Source: Thinopyrum elongatum (lineage: Eukaryota > Streptophyta > Magnoliopsida > Poales > Poaceae). From it: a stretch of DNA of 64,000 nt. The DNA is taken from positions 496,103,180-496,167,179 of the forward strand of contig CM022298.1 of the NCBI GenBank assembly GCA_011799875.1, in the 5' to 3' direction. The position numbers and the translations under genes were made by a program. This document shows positions 52,980 to 63,927 of this stretch, in pieces. Positions within the stretch are counted from its first letter, which is position 1. Each line of letters begins with the position of its first letter. Under the pieces are notes generated by a model. That model worked only from the letters and a program-made list of their open reading frames with translations, did not search any database and was not told the DNA's origin.

Positions 52980-55900
52980 CTAGCCCTCTATCACCCGAGC
53001 ACCGTCCATAACCTGTGCAAAATACAGTTCAGGCTTACGGTGCTCCTTGCCAACGGGCGGAGGACCAGCGGCCATGTCCATCTGCTTGATCCTCGGCCAA
53101 TGTACCATGGTCTTCGCAAAGGCCAGCCTTGCCCCTTCCAAATAGGCAGAGCGCTTCACGGCATCAAGCCGGGGCAAGGCGTCGCGAAGCTTCTGCACCA
53201 ACCCAAAATAGCTGCTCGGAATCGGCTCCGAGGGCCACAGCCGGACACAGAGATCCTTCATGGCCGGCCCGGCCATCCGATGTAGCTCCACAAGCTGCTT
53301 CAACTGGTTGGTGAGAAGGGGAGGATGCTCGGGCGCCTGGAACTGCGACTAGAAGACCCGCAGCATAGGGTCCTCTTCATGCTTGGCGTAGTGTTCCGCC
53401 GCATCCGCCACACTCCTCGGAAGCTCGGCGAAAGCGCCTGTGGAGTAACAGACTCGCGTTAGCAAGGCGAACCTGTTGCTGCCAAAAACACTCTGCAGTA
53501 AGTAAGGCTTACCATCCGCGATCTGCCTCACATGTCGGAGCTCCTCACGGGCGCCGCACACTTCGGTCCTCGTCTCCCGGAACTCTTTCTTCGCCCTGGA
53601 TAGCTCGGATGAGTGTTCTTTCTGATTCTGCTCAAGGGCCTCACATTTCGTGATGGCATCCTTGAGCTCCGCCTGCACCTCGGTCACTCGAGCCTCGTGC
53701 TTCTCTCCAGCCGCCTTCACTATCTTGAGTTCGGCCACCGCCTTTTCGGCAGCCGCTTTCTTTTCGGCCGCTCCGGCCTCGGCCTTCTTTAGCGCCCCGG
53801 AGGCTTTCAACCTCCGCGGCAGCAGCTGCAGTCACCACATACCGGGGGCTCAGCATACAATACGGAACGTAAATGTCCGGCAGCATTGACTTTGCATCTT
53901 TACGGAAGCTTACCTTGCGCCTCATCAAGCCGCTTGTTGACGAGGTCAAGCTCCTCATCGGAGTGTTTTAGCCTCCGATCCATCTCCTCCAAGGCAGCGT
54001 CGTTCGCAGCTGCGGCAATGGACGATGCATGTGATATTAAATCACCACAACTTATCAGCTGGCCTATGGGTAATTGACCCTCTGTAAGGTTTTCGAAATC
54101 CTTACAGAGTCACGGGGGCTGGCATATATATGTCCGGCCTACTTAAGCTCCGGCTAGCAAGGGAAAAAACCATTTTTAGAGGAAAAGAAATACTACTTGA
54201 CGCACCTCAAAGCCTGTCAAGAGGCCTTGAACGGCGTCGTTCAGTGCGGCATGGACGGACCGAACATCCAGTAGAACCGCACCCATAAGGGCGCGGTGTT
54301 CGTCAACAATGACGGAGCTGTTTACCAACCCCACCATCGCGTCGGGCCAGCTTGGTGCCGTCCGATTATCAGCGTCCGGTGCGAGCGGGAGAGCTTTGCC
54401 TCCCGCTTATTTGGAAGGTGGGACCGGCGCACCTGAGGATTTCGGGGGTTCTGGTGCGGCCGGACTGGAGGGTCCGGATGATCCGAACTCCCCTCCCATG
54501 TTCACCAGGAGGGGCGCGTCCTCCTGATCCTTCGTGACCGAGGCATCGGCCTCGGCCATGATGTCGTTGACGCCCTCCCCTGTGTTCGGGCGGGGAGGGG
54601 TCCTTCGGGACAGCACCTCCGCTGCCTCCTCGCAGATTAGGGGAGGTGCGGAGCGCAACTCGGATCCGCTGTCCGCCAAATCGGCGGGTGGAGAGGTCCC
54701 CTCCGAGGTCTACTCGGCGGGAAGGCCGCGCAAAGGGCTGCGATATTGCACAATCACTGTCCATCAGTACAGGGCTAGTGAAAACAAAACAAGAAATGCT
54801 GAAGTTCTTACCTCATGGCAGGGGGCTTGACCCTGTGGTCTTTCTCTGGGACATCATCGGATGCCACGGACTCCTCATCGGAGTCCGAACTATTGGGCAG
54901 GTCCACCTTGGGCCTGCATTGCCTCTTCGAGGCCCGAGGAGGTAGCTCCTCCTCGACGTCCTTGGACGCTGCTCTCTTCTTGGAATGAGAGGAGGCACTC
55001 TCCTCCTCATCATCGCTCTCTTCCCCGTCCTGGGCGGAGGGGGCTGTAGCAACCCCGGCCTTGGTGTCCGGGTGACCTCTCGAACGTAGGCCCCTCCTGG
55101 TCTCTGGCAGGTCCTTTTTCTTCTTCTCTTTCTTTTCGGGCGCCTCGTAGGGCTGCACCACCAGCAGCTCCTCCAGTTGGGCTGTCCGAGATTCTACGGG
55201 CAGCAGGGCTGGGCTGCTGACCTTCTCGGCCTTCTCAAGCCAGCCCTGTAGAGGCAACAAAAGGAACTTTTAACCGAACCTTCTGTGATATAAGGATCTG
55301 AACACACATCAGGTAAACGATCTATTACCTTCCTAGGGGGGTGTTCGGCGTCGAAGCCGATGTCTGCTTCCTTCGCTGGCCACTCCTTCTGAGGGTTGAA
55401 TAGCAACTTCCACACCTTCTTGTGGGTAGTGCCGAAGAGGCGCTGCACGACGGCAGGATCCTCAGGCTTGTAGGACCACATCGGAGTGGCCCTCTGCTGG
55501 CATGGAAGGAGACAGCAATTGAGCATGATCTGGACCACTTCGGTCAGCTTGGCACCGGCCTCTAACACACTGGAGAGACCTTTATGTAGCGTCTTCACCT
55601 CGTCGGCGGAACCCCAGTCTGGGCTTTTCCTTGTCCATGAAGTCAATCTCATTGGGGGTCCTGATCTAAACTCTAGAATGGCCGACCAGGTCGCCTCTCT
55701 TGGTTCCGTGATGTAGAACCACTCCTTCTGCCACACCTTAACAGTGTCGATGAATGTGCCCTCCGGCCATGGGACGTGGGCAAGCTTGCTGATCATCGCT
55801 CCACCGCAGTCTGCTTGGGTGCCGCCGACCACCTTGGGCTTGACGTTGAACACCTTCAGCCATAAGCCGAAGTGCGGCTGGACCCGCAGGAGGGCCTCGC

Positions 55901-56198
55901 AAACAGTGATGAAGGTGGCAATATGGAGGAGGGAGTTTGGGGCTAGATCGTGAAAATCCAGCCCGTAGAAGAACATCAAGCCCCGCACAAAAGGGTGCAA
56001 CGGGAAGCCTAAACCCCGGATGAAACGGGGGAGGAAAACTACTCTCTCGCCCGGCTTGGGCGTAGGGATCACCTGGCCCTTCTTGGGGGACCGGTGAGCG
56101 ATGTCGGCTAATAGATAGTCGGCCCGCTTCAGCTCCTCGATATCGTTGTTAGTAACGACGGAAGCCTCCCACTTGCCGTTGGCTCCGGATCCGGCCAT
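52980..56198 (-). pseudogene. Antisense multi-exon gene in R5 ('putative gypsy type transposon' domain)
   Basis: Exon 1 (56198-55329) starts MAGSGANGKWEASVV and encodes the globular domain Pfam calls putative gypsy type transposon (Transposase_28; name from memory), with GERVVFLPRFIRGLGFPLH and FFYGLDFHDLAPNSL. It ends at an AAG|GTAATA donor. Exon 2 (55245-54812) follows a CTACAG acceptor and is Lys/Glu/Ser-rich, with KKEKKKKD and KKRAASK as likely nuclear signals. Exon 3 begins at 54737 after CGCAG. Later coding (53958-53349) is a long Ala/Glu/Lys coiled coil, and 53303-52980 a C-terminal domain ending near WPRIKQMDMAAG and a stop. An in-frame stop near exon 3's start and other damage make it a pseudogene. 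A TATA box lies upstream. Confidence 0.7.
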
Positions 56199-56311
56199 GA
56201 CTGAGGCTAGGAGGAGGCAAGAAACGGGATCGCTGAGAAAGGGCTCCGGAGATTAGAAAGACGGCGGCGGAGGAAGAAGAAGGCGTCAAATGATAACTGT
56301 GGCCATTCCCT

Positions 56312-56318
56312 CTTTATA
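56312..56318 (-). promoter_or_regulatory. TATA box of the R5 antisense gene
   Basis: On the minus strand TATAAAG (in CCTATAAAGAGGG), about 115 bp upstream of the ATG at 56198 and more than 400 bp before the LTR. It supports an independent promoter. Confidence 0.65.
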
Positions 56319-56750
56319 GGCCACGGAGGACCCAAGTGTTCCCCTTTTCATGCCGTGGGCTTCTCCACTTCCCAATTTACCCGCGACATTATGTGCGGGT
56401 GGGAGAATCGAAACCATTAACCATATCCCCCAAAAAAGGGGCACGGTCTATGCCTTGATGAGACGTGCCAATGGAGGGGCGGCCTCGAGCCACGCATCGA
56501 GAACTGCCAACCGTTCAATATTATGACTAGACGCGACTCTTCGTTGAAAGTTGTCGGGCATGGGCATTGTTCAGACTCGACCACTTTGGCCTTCAAGGCT
56601 AAGTAAAAGCAGATGCTTCAGATCCCGGACACCACTCAAACTCCGAATACGTCAAGGATGAAACGAAGAACTCGCCTCGCAAGCCGAAGACTATTATATG
56701 AGCGGATGCCGGATACAAGCCCTGGCATTGGAGGCTACTTCGGGGGCTAC
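56319..56750. other. R5 interval between antisense promoter and 3' LTR
   Basis: No gene is seen. It presumably holds the antisense gene's upstream control region. GAGGCTACTTCGGGGGCTAC at 56731-56750 is the purine-rich run before the 3' LTR. Confidence 0.5.
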
Positions 56751-57223
56751 TGAGGGAGTCCTGGACTAAGGGGTCCTCGGGCCGTCGACTTGAGAGATAT
56801 GGGCCAGACTATTGGGTCACCATGCGGCCCGATTAAAGTGCGGACCCGTGACCGGACATGAGATATTCTGAGTCGTGGTGTGCCCTCCAAGTCAAGATTG
56901 GCGTGATCTTTCCTTCGTTGTAACTGAACATTTGTAACCCTAACCCTACTGGTGCCTATATAAACCAGAGGGTTTGGGGGCTTTAGGGCTAGAGCTACAT
57001 ACATTACCTCATCACCTTAGGGTTTAGCTCGCTCGATCTCGAGGTAGATCAACTCTGTAACCATACTATACATCCAATACAATCAAGCTGGACGTAGGGT
57101 ATTACCTCTTAGAGAGGGCCCGAAACTGGGTAAACACTGTGTTCATCGTCCCTTGTTCCCCATCGGTCCTAGATCCACAACTCGGGACCCCCTACCCGAG
57201 ATCTACCGGTTTTGACACCGACA
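56751..57223 (+). repeat. 3' LTR of R5
   Basis: 473-bp LTR collinear with 47686-48149. It has an insertion forming TAACCCTAACCCTA at about 56936-56949, two telomere-type repeats, where the 5' LTR reads GTCCTA. TATATAAA is at 56957-56964. Confidence 0.93.
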
Positions 57224-57228
57224 CCTTA

Positions 57229-57660
57229 ACCATGCACGTCACCATGTATCCAGGTTTGAGATGCCAGGTGTACTAGATGGACGGCGGCATGTTCTACCCC
57301 CGTGATGCTACCTAGGTGCAGATGAACACACTTGGAGAGTACTCGGTTTTCATTGGGGACAACTACCCCATAGTGAAAATGATGCAACCTTCCGTGCACA
57401 ACGCCGACGGCCTGCCATTCATGAAGAACGGGTGCGTTTTCATTGCGCACCGACTGATTCATATCTTGAACGCCCCTATCCCTGATTTATGCCGCTTTAG
57501 TTTGGATGAGTCTCCATGGTGGGGAGCCACGCTAAGAAGCTGCGATGATATGGACTCATGTTGCCCACTATTATGGATCGTGACATCTATGAAGAACACG
57601 TGGGACTAGAACTACGAGACGGACATGTACCCAGGGATGTACGAATCTGAGTAATGTAGC
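57229..57660 (+). pseudogene. F-box/DUF295 gene, 3' part
   Basis: An open frame 57316-57609 has LGEYSVFIGDNYPIV, NGCVFIAHRLIHIL and PDLCRFSLDESPWWG, which matches the end of DUF295 domain proteins as I remember them. Sequence just before it in other frames (HVTMYPGLRCQVY, stop) looks like the preceding segment. The 5' part of the same gene type lies at 44846-45812. Both have lost the frame. The order and orientation fit one gene separated by 11.4 kb, of which 9.5 kb is R5. Confidence 0.65.
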
Positions 57661-58287
57661 GCAGTAAGTGAAGTAGCCAGGCACAAATAGTATGAACCTG
57701 CGTGGCATATTGATATTTGTCTTACTACCACTAAATGTTATGTGCAATGCACGCGGTGATATTATGATCTATGTGCCTAAGTAATCTACTATATTAATTG
57801 TAGGCACATATTAGGTTGGATATTTGTTTACGTGTATGGTCCGATACCTTCCAACTAGACGCGTCTGTCTCTTCGGGTCCCACTTTGTATCGATATATAC
57901 TATTACTACGTGTGGTCTCCGACCTAGAAGTGGAAGAAGTGGAGACGCTCTACCACGATGTTCATGTCCCACTCTTTTCGCTGATGTGTGGGACATCCAG
58001 CACATGCCGTGTTTCGCACTCCTCCGTCGTAAGAGTTGAAATGCTAGCTTTCATCAAAAATAAAAAATAAATATAAATCAGCAGTGACACTATACCACGC
58101 GGTTTCCTTGCTCCTCCTCGATATCGAAAAGAATACTTTCGTTCGCCGATATGTGGGACGTCGACCATCCTAGTCCACTTGCCATGCACCAAAATTAGAG
58201 TGCATCACGCAGAACTCTAGGGGAGAGTCACCCCGGTCGTCGCGCCTCAGTAATAATGACTAATGAGCCGTCAAATCACAAGCCCAA
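57661..58287. other. Host spacer between the F-box fragment and R6
   Basis: Non-coding. A weak duplication is visible: CGCTGATGTGTGGGACATCCAGCA near 57979 and CGCCGATATGTGGGACGTCGACCA near 58137. CCCAA at 58283-58287 is the R6 target duplication. Confidence 0.5.
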
Positions 58288-58707
58288 TGACGGTGTCCTG
58301 GACTAGGGGGTACTCACCACGTCGTCTCCCAACCAGGTGGATCGGGCCGAGGACCCCCATGGCGGTTCACTATTGGGCCAGTTCGGGCAGCCCATGCCGC
58401 ATACAAGGGATATTCCACGAGACTTGGCGCCCAAGACAATGGCTCTTCTAAACCCTAGGCCTCTGGTGCATTATATAAACCAAGGCCAGGCTAGTCAATA
58501 GAGGGATCGATATTCATTAGAACAATCTCGTGGTAGATGCTTGTACTCCATACTACACCCATATCAATACAATCAAAAGCAGGACGTAGGGTTTTACCTC
58601 CATCAAGAGGGCCCGAACCTGGGTAAAATCAGTGTCCATGTTACCATCTCTCCAAGACGCCTAGCTTAGGACCCCTACTACGAGATATGTCGGATATAGA
58701 ACCGACA
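58288..58707 (+). repeat. 5' LTR of R6
   Basis: 420-bp LTR with TATATAAA at 58472-58479 and the shared block GTAGGGTTTTACCTC...GGGCCCGAACCTGGGTAAA at 58586-58637. Confidence 0.93.
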
Positions 58708-58726
58708 TTGATGTTTTCATTGAGAG
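58708..58726 (+). other. Primer-binding site of R6, decayed
   Basis: TTGATGTTTTCATTGAGAG differs from the R5 site at two positions, both G-to-A or C-to-T changes. Confidence 0.65.
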
Positions 58727-61060
58727 CCGGCTAGGTGTCACCGCGGTGCGATGGAATCTTCAACTAACGCCGAATCAGGTGCTATTATTTCAGTTAGATT
58801 CATTGTATGAATTACTTTTCGTTGGGCACTATTGTCGTCGGCTTCCAAATTCTGTTTGCAGATCGAGGTTGCCCAAAATTTTCAACGGCAGCGCCTAATC
58901 GAAGCAATGGATGCGTTCGTACAGATCGGCTGGCGTCAGCCTTGCATGTGCAACGCTGGCTCCCGAAGACTATACGCCTAGGTCGGGCTACTGCACGGGA
59001 GCCGAGGTTGATCCCGTAGCGACCGTCCAGGACAATCCTTTCCTTTTCCCCTTCTTTACTTCCTTTTTAATTCAACGCTGCAAACGAGCGTCGTGCTAGC
59101 CGTCGTTTCATCGGCGTGCCTAGATTTTATTTGTCGACGGTCCAGCAGACATCGCATCTGCAGTCAGATCGGATCGTAAAAATTTCAACAGCAACAGATG
59201 TATCTACCGTCTGGCGACTCTGCTGCATGGCTCAAAAGAAAAATGCGATCTAAAGTGGCGGCTGCCCAGCCGAGAAGATCATGAGCACTGCTCACGCAGA
59301 ACAGTAGGGTGGGCCGGCCAACAGGAAGATTCCATTCCTTTTTCTCTTTATTATTTAATTAAGCAGGCTGTCTATGTTTTCTAAAGTCTGTCTTTTATGC
59401 ACTGCTTACGTACTAGTGCTAGTGGATTACGTCTCCAACGTACTACAAGAGTATATCTACTTTTCATTAAGGTGGGCTAATCGTTTCATGATTTGAAGGA
59501 TTGATGAACAGTACGGTAAGTTTTGCACACACAGCTCGGTACGAGGAGAAACTGCATTCACGATGGCTGGCTTCAGTGCGCCGTCATCGGGGCTCGCCAA
59601 CGTTGACCCGCCTATGTCGTCCTCCCGCCGGGCCACATCTCTTTTAATAATTTCGCATAAATAATTATGTAGAGAGTATTTTCTATTTTACTATTATTAT
59701 CTGGCTCGCGCTACTCCACTCATACAGATAATCGACCTCGAACCGCGCCACATTGCCACCTTGGCGAGCCAACGTCATCGTCCTGCCTGTTGCCGACCAA
59801 GTTGTGTTGTCACTACGGCGAGCGTCCTTGCGTTGCCACTCTGCCGGGCCGAACTCGGCGCGCAGGCCATATTTCTTTAATCATTTATTACTTCACTTAA
59901 ATTAATTGAGTAGAAGAATTTTGTTTTAAATCAATATTTATCATCATCATCATTATTATTATTTCTGGCTTGCACTGCTTATATGTGCGCAGGAAAACTA
60001 TTCTGCCTATGCCACCTCAATGAGCCACCCTGCGCTGGCATCGCCGTACCGTCATTTTTTCCAGCCGACGTCCACCATGCCGACTAGCTTTGACACATCG
60101 GCTGACATGGGGGTTCCAGCATTACCCCGTCGACCTGCTTTGTCACCTCAGCTAGACTGGGGGCTTCACCTCGCCACAGCGACCGTGTTGTGTCGCCACT
60201 TCGGAGTGCCGAGCTCTTCGCTCGGCCACCTCAGGACCGGCTTGGGGGCTGGGACCTCATAAGCTCGGGCCTCGTCATCAACACTGAGCACATTAACCAG
60301 CTAAGTCGCTTTCGTGCTTAATTTTTTTTAATGTTTAATTTTTGTTCGGTTCGACCAACCATTATTGTTAAACAAAAAACTGTTTGTTAAAAATGTTGTT
60401 TGTTAAAAAACAAATTCTCTTACCCAACTTAACTGGTGACTCTTAAATTTATATGAGTCATTTTGTAGTAAATGTTTTCTTCTAAGTCGTTGCAAAGTAT
60501 TTTTCTACCGCTCCTTTCTCGACTCGAGTGTGTGGTCAATAGCTGGATAGCCTGGTTTCTCTCTAAAACCGCTCGAGTTTAGTTCGCTAAACTGGCCTGA
60601 GAAGCACTCCACCTTCGGGATAGGAGGTTGAAGCCAAAGGCTGACCCGCTTGAAGTCTAGAGATCGGATGTGTCATGCACGACTGAAACAATGTTTATTT
60701 TAGGACCAATTTTCAGATTGGCACCAAAAAACTTGATTTAGTTCGGACGTCCAGTTTTTACATAAGTTTTTTTTCTTTTGGCTTTTCAAACTTATGGCCC
60801 TTTCAAGCTATTTGTGTGTTTTTCTTTTAGGAGGCATGACATCCTCATGACCGAGGTGCCAGGCGTAATAATTCAGCTCGGGAAATCCTTTCCGACCCGC
60901 ATCTCGGCATCTTTCCTGCCGCCCTCCACCTCGGCGTTGTCAAAACACACACCATATCTGGACTAGTTCCCGAGCAGTGCAATGTTGGACGCCTTTAAAG
61001 CATCGACAATATTATCAGGGGGCTGCGACTAGAGCCGAACCCATCAAAAGCTGAGGTACT
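58727..61060 (+). other. R6 internal region, left, non-coding
   Basis: More than 2 kb with no supported gene. Short ORFs (58807-59019, 60020-60262, 60778-60966) have no recognised domain. A TTTAAT/TTGTTAAA-rich AT patch at 60320-60430 holds a small repeat of GTTTGTTAAA. Confidence 0.6.
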
Positions 61061-63057
61061 CCAAGGAGTCCTCGACAAAATGTTCTCGGATATTGCTTTA
61101 TATGCATCGGTTTCGAACTGTGTCTCTGGTCAATAGATGGGTTGCCCGGCTCCCATGCTTACCCTTACGTTCCCGATTGTTCAGCTAAGGGTAATGGGAG
61201 AACCACTGCGATTGTGCTTCCGGTTCAACTGGTCAAGTGTCTGAGTGGAGAAAGCCGAAAACTAACTGTCACAATAAGCGTAAACTGATCACCGATCCGA
61301 TGACTGTGTTAAACAGTAGATCGATGGAGGTCACCCCGTGTTAAACGACGGTCCGTTCATAACATTGGCCGAAGTGTTAACGGCTTGACCTCGGCTGACG
61401 CCGAACATTAACCGGGGGCTAGTAACTAGCCTCCCAACTTTAAGCTCCTATGACTAAGTGAAAGTTATAAAGCCCGCATATCTGATTGCCTTGTTTCCGC
61501 TAACACAACCGCCTCCGGGCACCGAGACGTCGGCTAAGGGTTGTCTTGTTACTGCGGAAACACCCTGCGTAGCATCTACAAAGGGGTAGAAGCCGACGAT
61601 GGGGCACTTTCAAATGATAAACGGTCACAACAGAGTCAAAATAAACATATATCATCAGCGTTTGTATTCATTATACAAGCGATGCCTTCCGTAATTATCG
61701 TTATAAAGCCATAAATATGCATCAATTTGACTTAAGATTTTGGCCAAGCTGGGTTGCCTGGCTCCTGTGCTTACCCCTATGTTCCCGATCGTTCGGCTAG
61801 GCGGTAAAGGTAGCACCTCTGTGATTGTTACTACCGGGTCATCCGAGTTAGTACCTCAGACTGGGTGAAGCCAAAAGCTAGCCATCTTAAAGGATATAAT
61901 TGGTCGGCAATGATGGAAGTGGATGTTTTGGTTCATTAAAGACCACAAAGTTTGGGAACTTCCCCCGAACTGGATTCTCAATATTTTCCTCCCACATTGA
62001 TCGGAGGTGAGGTTTCATGATCATGGTCAGCATGACAACCCAAAGAAAGGAACCGATAGCGGGACTATTTTCTTTGGAAGATGTTTCTTACGTTAAATAG
62101 TAATATAACATATCTCTCCGCATAACTTTGTTTATAAAACCGTATGGCCGGATTGCCTTGTTTGTCGTAAATCTTTGCCCTCATAAAGGCTCTATCAAGT
62201 AGGACAAACACTCCCTGGCTATTGGCCGAGGAGGTTGAAGCCGATGGTCGGTCAACAAAGTTTTATACAATGCGGATCAGAGCATTAATGATGTAGAGTA
62301 CTTGGATACATAGAATCATTACACATAAATTGTGATTAAAGTCAATTTACTTCGGATATTGATCCTTAATTCGGCCACCTTGCCCAAATTATGGCTCGGG
62401 GGTTACTGGCTTCGCGCTTCTCACTTAAAAGCCATTAACGGGGTACATCGATCCCCTGATCTGGTGTTGCCACCTGACCAGTGGCTCGGGGGCTACTGCA
62501 TTGCCTATTCAATACAGAAAATTCAAAGTGCCCAGTGTTCGGCTTGACCGAGCTATGGGCAAACACATCTTCGAATAACAATAGGTACCATCCGGGACCT
62601 ATCCGGCATCAAGCTAATATTTTACGGTGACTTCTCAAGACCCTCTCTCAAGGGCCCATCCGCCGATCACTATCTCCTCTAATATACTACACTGCATTTG
62701 TATTCGTACGTATGCTGCCGAGCTAGGAGTTGATCCTCAGGCCGATTTCGCGAATCGACCTGAGTCTCAGGGGCTACTGGGATCAGTGGTTTCATGTTTT
62801 CCTTCGGGTGCATCTCGGATTTTAGGCCAATGCACACCTTGAGGGCTACTGGCTATACATCTCGTCAGCAAATAAATTGCACCGATCAGAAATAAAATCC
62901 ACAAAAAATCAGCCAAAGACCGAGGTGGTGCACCACCTCGGATGCAGTCTGGCATAAAGCTCGGATACAAGTGGATGGCTCCATAGAGGGCATTTCCAGC
63001 ATTAAGCTCGGTTGAGCTCCTTCAAACTTTTTCGAACCAAGGTGATCTATGACACCT
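61061..63057 (+). other. R6 internal region, right, with spacer repeats shared with R5
   Basis: The phrase around TTGCCCGGCTCC...GCTTACCC...TTCGGCTA and the following GTGATTGT block occur at about 61140-61280 and again at 61750-61890, and match R5 at 52370-52500. CTCGGGGGCTACTG-type phrases recur at 62395 and 62485, each resembling the sequence before the 3' LTR. No gene is seen. Confidence 0.6.
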
Positions 63058-63065
63058 CGGATATA

Positions 63066-63245
63066 GTCCGGCGTTGGAGCTCGGATACGGTCCGACGTTG
63101 GAGCTCAGATACAGTCCAGCGTTGGAGCTCGGATACATTCCGGTGTTGGAGCTTGGACATAGTCCGGCGTTGGAGCTCGCAGCAAAAAGACAACTCAGAT
63201 GCAGTCCGGCGTTGGAGCTTGGATGCAGTCCGGCATTGGAGCTCG
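63066..63245 (+). repeat. 24-bp minisatellite in R6
   Basis: GTTGGAGC-type units recur at 63073, 63097, 63121, 63145, 63169, then after a 42-bp step at 63211 and at 63235, so the period is exactly 24 bp. Each unit is close to GTCCGGCGTTGGAGCTCGGA plus ATACA. In one forward frame (63074-63448) it encodes repeats of eight residues such as YSPALELG. A gene is not otherwise supported. Confidence 0.9.
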
Positions 63246-63507
63246 GACGCGAGAGGACACCGCCGCACGGGAAACGCTTCAAACCCGAGGTGTGGCGTAA
63301 AAATAACAAGGCATTGATAAAGGCCGAAGACTTAAAGGGCTCCTCGGATGCCCGACGTATGAACTCTTCGGATTTAGCTCGGCAATCCTCAAGATCAAAG
63401 ATGGGAATATTTGTTGAACCAGTTTTCAAGACCGACGACCGAAGATGAAGAATAGTTCGGAAGAACCGAGGAGCGCCCCCAACTTGAAGACCGGTTCAGG
63501 GGGCTAC

Positions 63508-63927
63508 TGACGGTGTCCTGGACTAGGGGGTACTCACCACGTCGTCTCCCAACCAGGTGGATTGGGCTGAGGACCCCCATGGCGGTTCACTAGTGGGCTA
63601 GTTCGGGCAGCCCATGCCGCATACAAGGGATATTTCACAAGACTTGGCGCCCAAGACAAGGGCTCTTCTAAACCCTAGGCCTCTGGTGCATTATATAAAC
63701 CAAGGCCAGGCTAGTCAATAGAGGGATCGATATTCATTAAAACAATCTAGTGGTAGATGCTTGTACTCTATACTACACCCATATCAATACAATCAAAAGC
63801 AGGACATAGGGTTTTACCTCCATCAAGGGGGCCCAAACCTGGGTAAAATCAGTGTCCATGTTACCATCAGTCCAAGACGCCTAGCTTAGGACCCCTACTA
63901 CGAGATATGTCGGATATAGAACCGACA
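63508..63927 (+). repeat. 3' LTR of R6
   Basis: 420-bp LTR collinear with 58288-58707; GGGGGCTAC precedes it as polypurine tract. TATATAAA is at 63692-63699. Confidence 0.93.

Larger units (their letters stand above)
47686..57223 (+). mobile_element. Gypsy retrotransposon R5, gag-protease only
   Basis: LTRs 47686-48149 and 56751-57223 start TGAGGGAGTCCTGG and end in CGACA. Perfect target duplications CCTTA lie at 47681-47685 and 57224-57228. The inside has a PBS, an N-terminal ORF, a gag domain, a protease-like domain, a spacer, and a long multi-exon gene on the opposite strand. There is no RT, RNase H or integrase, so it is non-autonomous. By eye the LTRs differ by about 27 substitutions in 460 bp, so it is not recent. 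Confidence 0.95.
58288..63927 (+). mobile_element. Non-coding LTR retrotransposon R6
   Basis: LTRs 58288-58707 and 63508-63927 start TGACGGTGTCCTGG and end ACCGACA, with perfect target duplications CCCAA (58283-58287 and 63928-63932). The 4.8-kb interior has no gag, protease or RT. By eye the LTRs differ at about 15 of 420 positions. LTR layout and interior pieces match R5, so it is probably a derivative of the same Gypsy group that moves with help from a relative. Confidence 0.93.

Noticed and set aside
53040..54945. Plus-strand ORFs opposite the R5 antisense gene
   Set aside because: The minus strand has splice sites and long coiled-coil coding; the plus frames are shadows.
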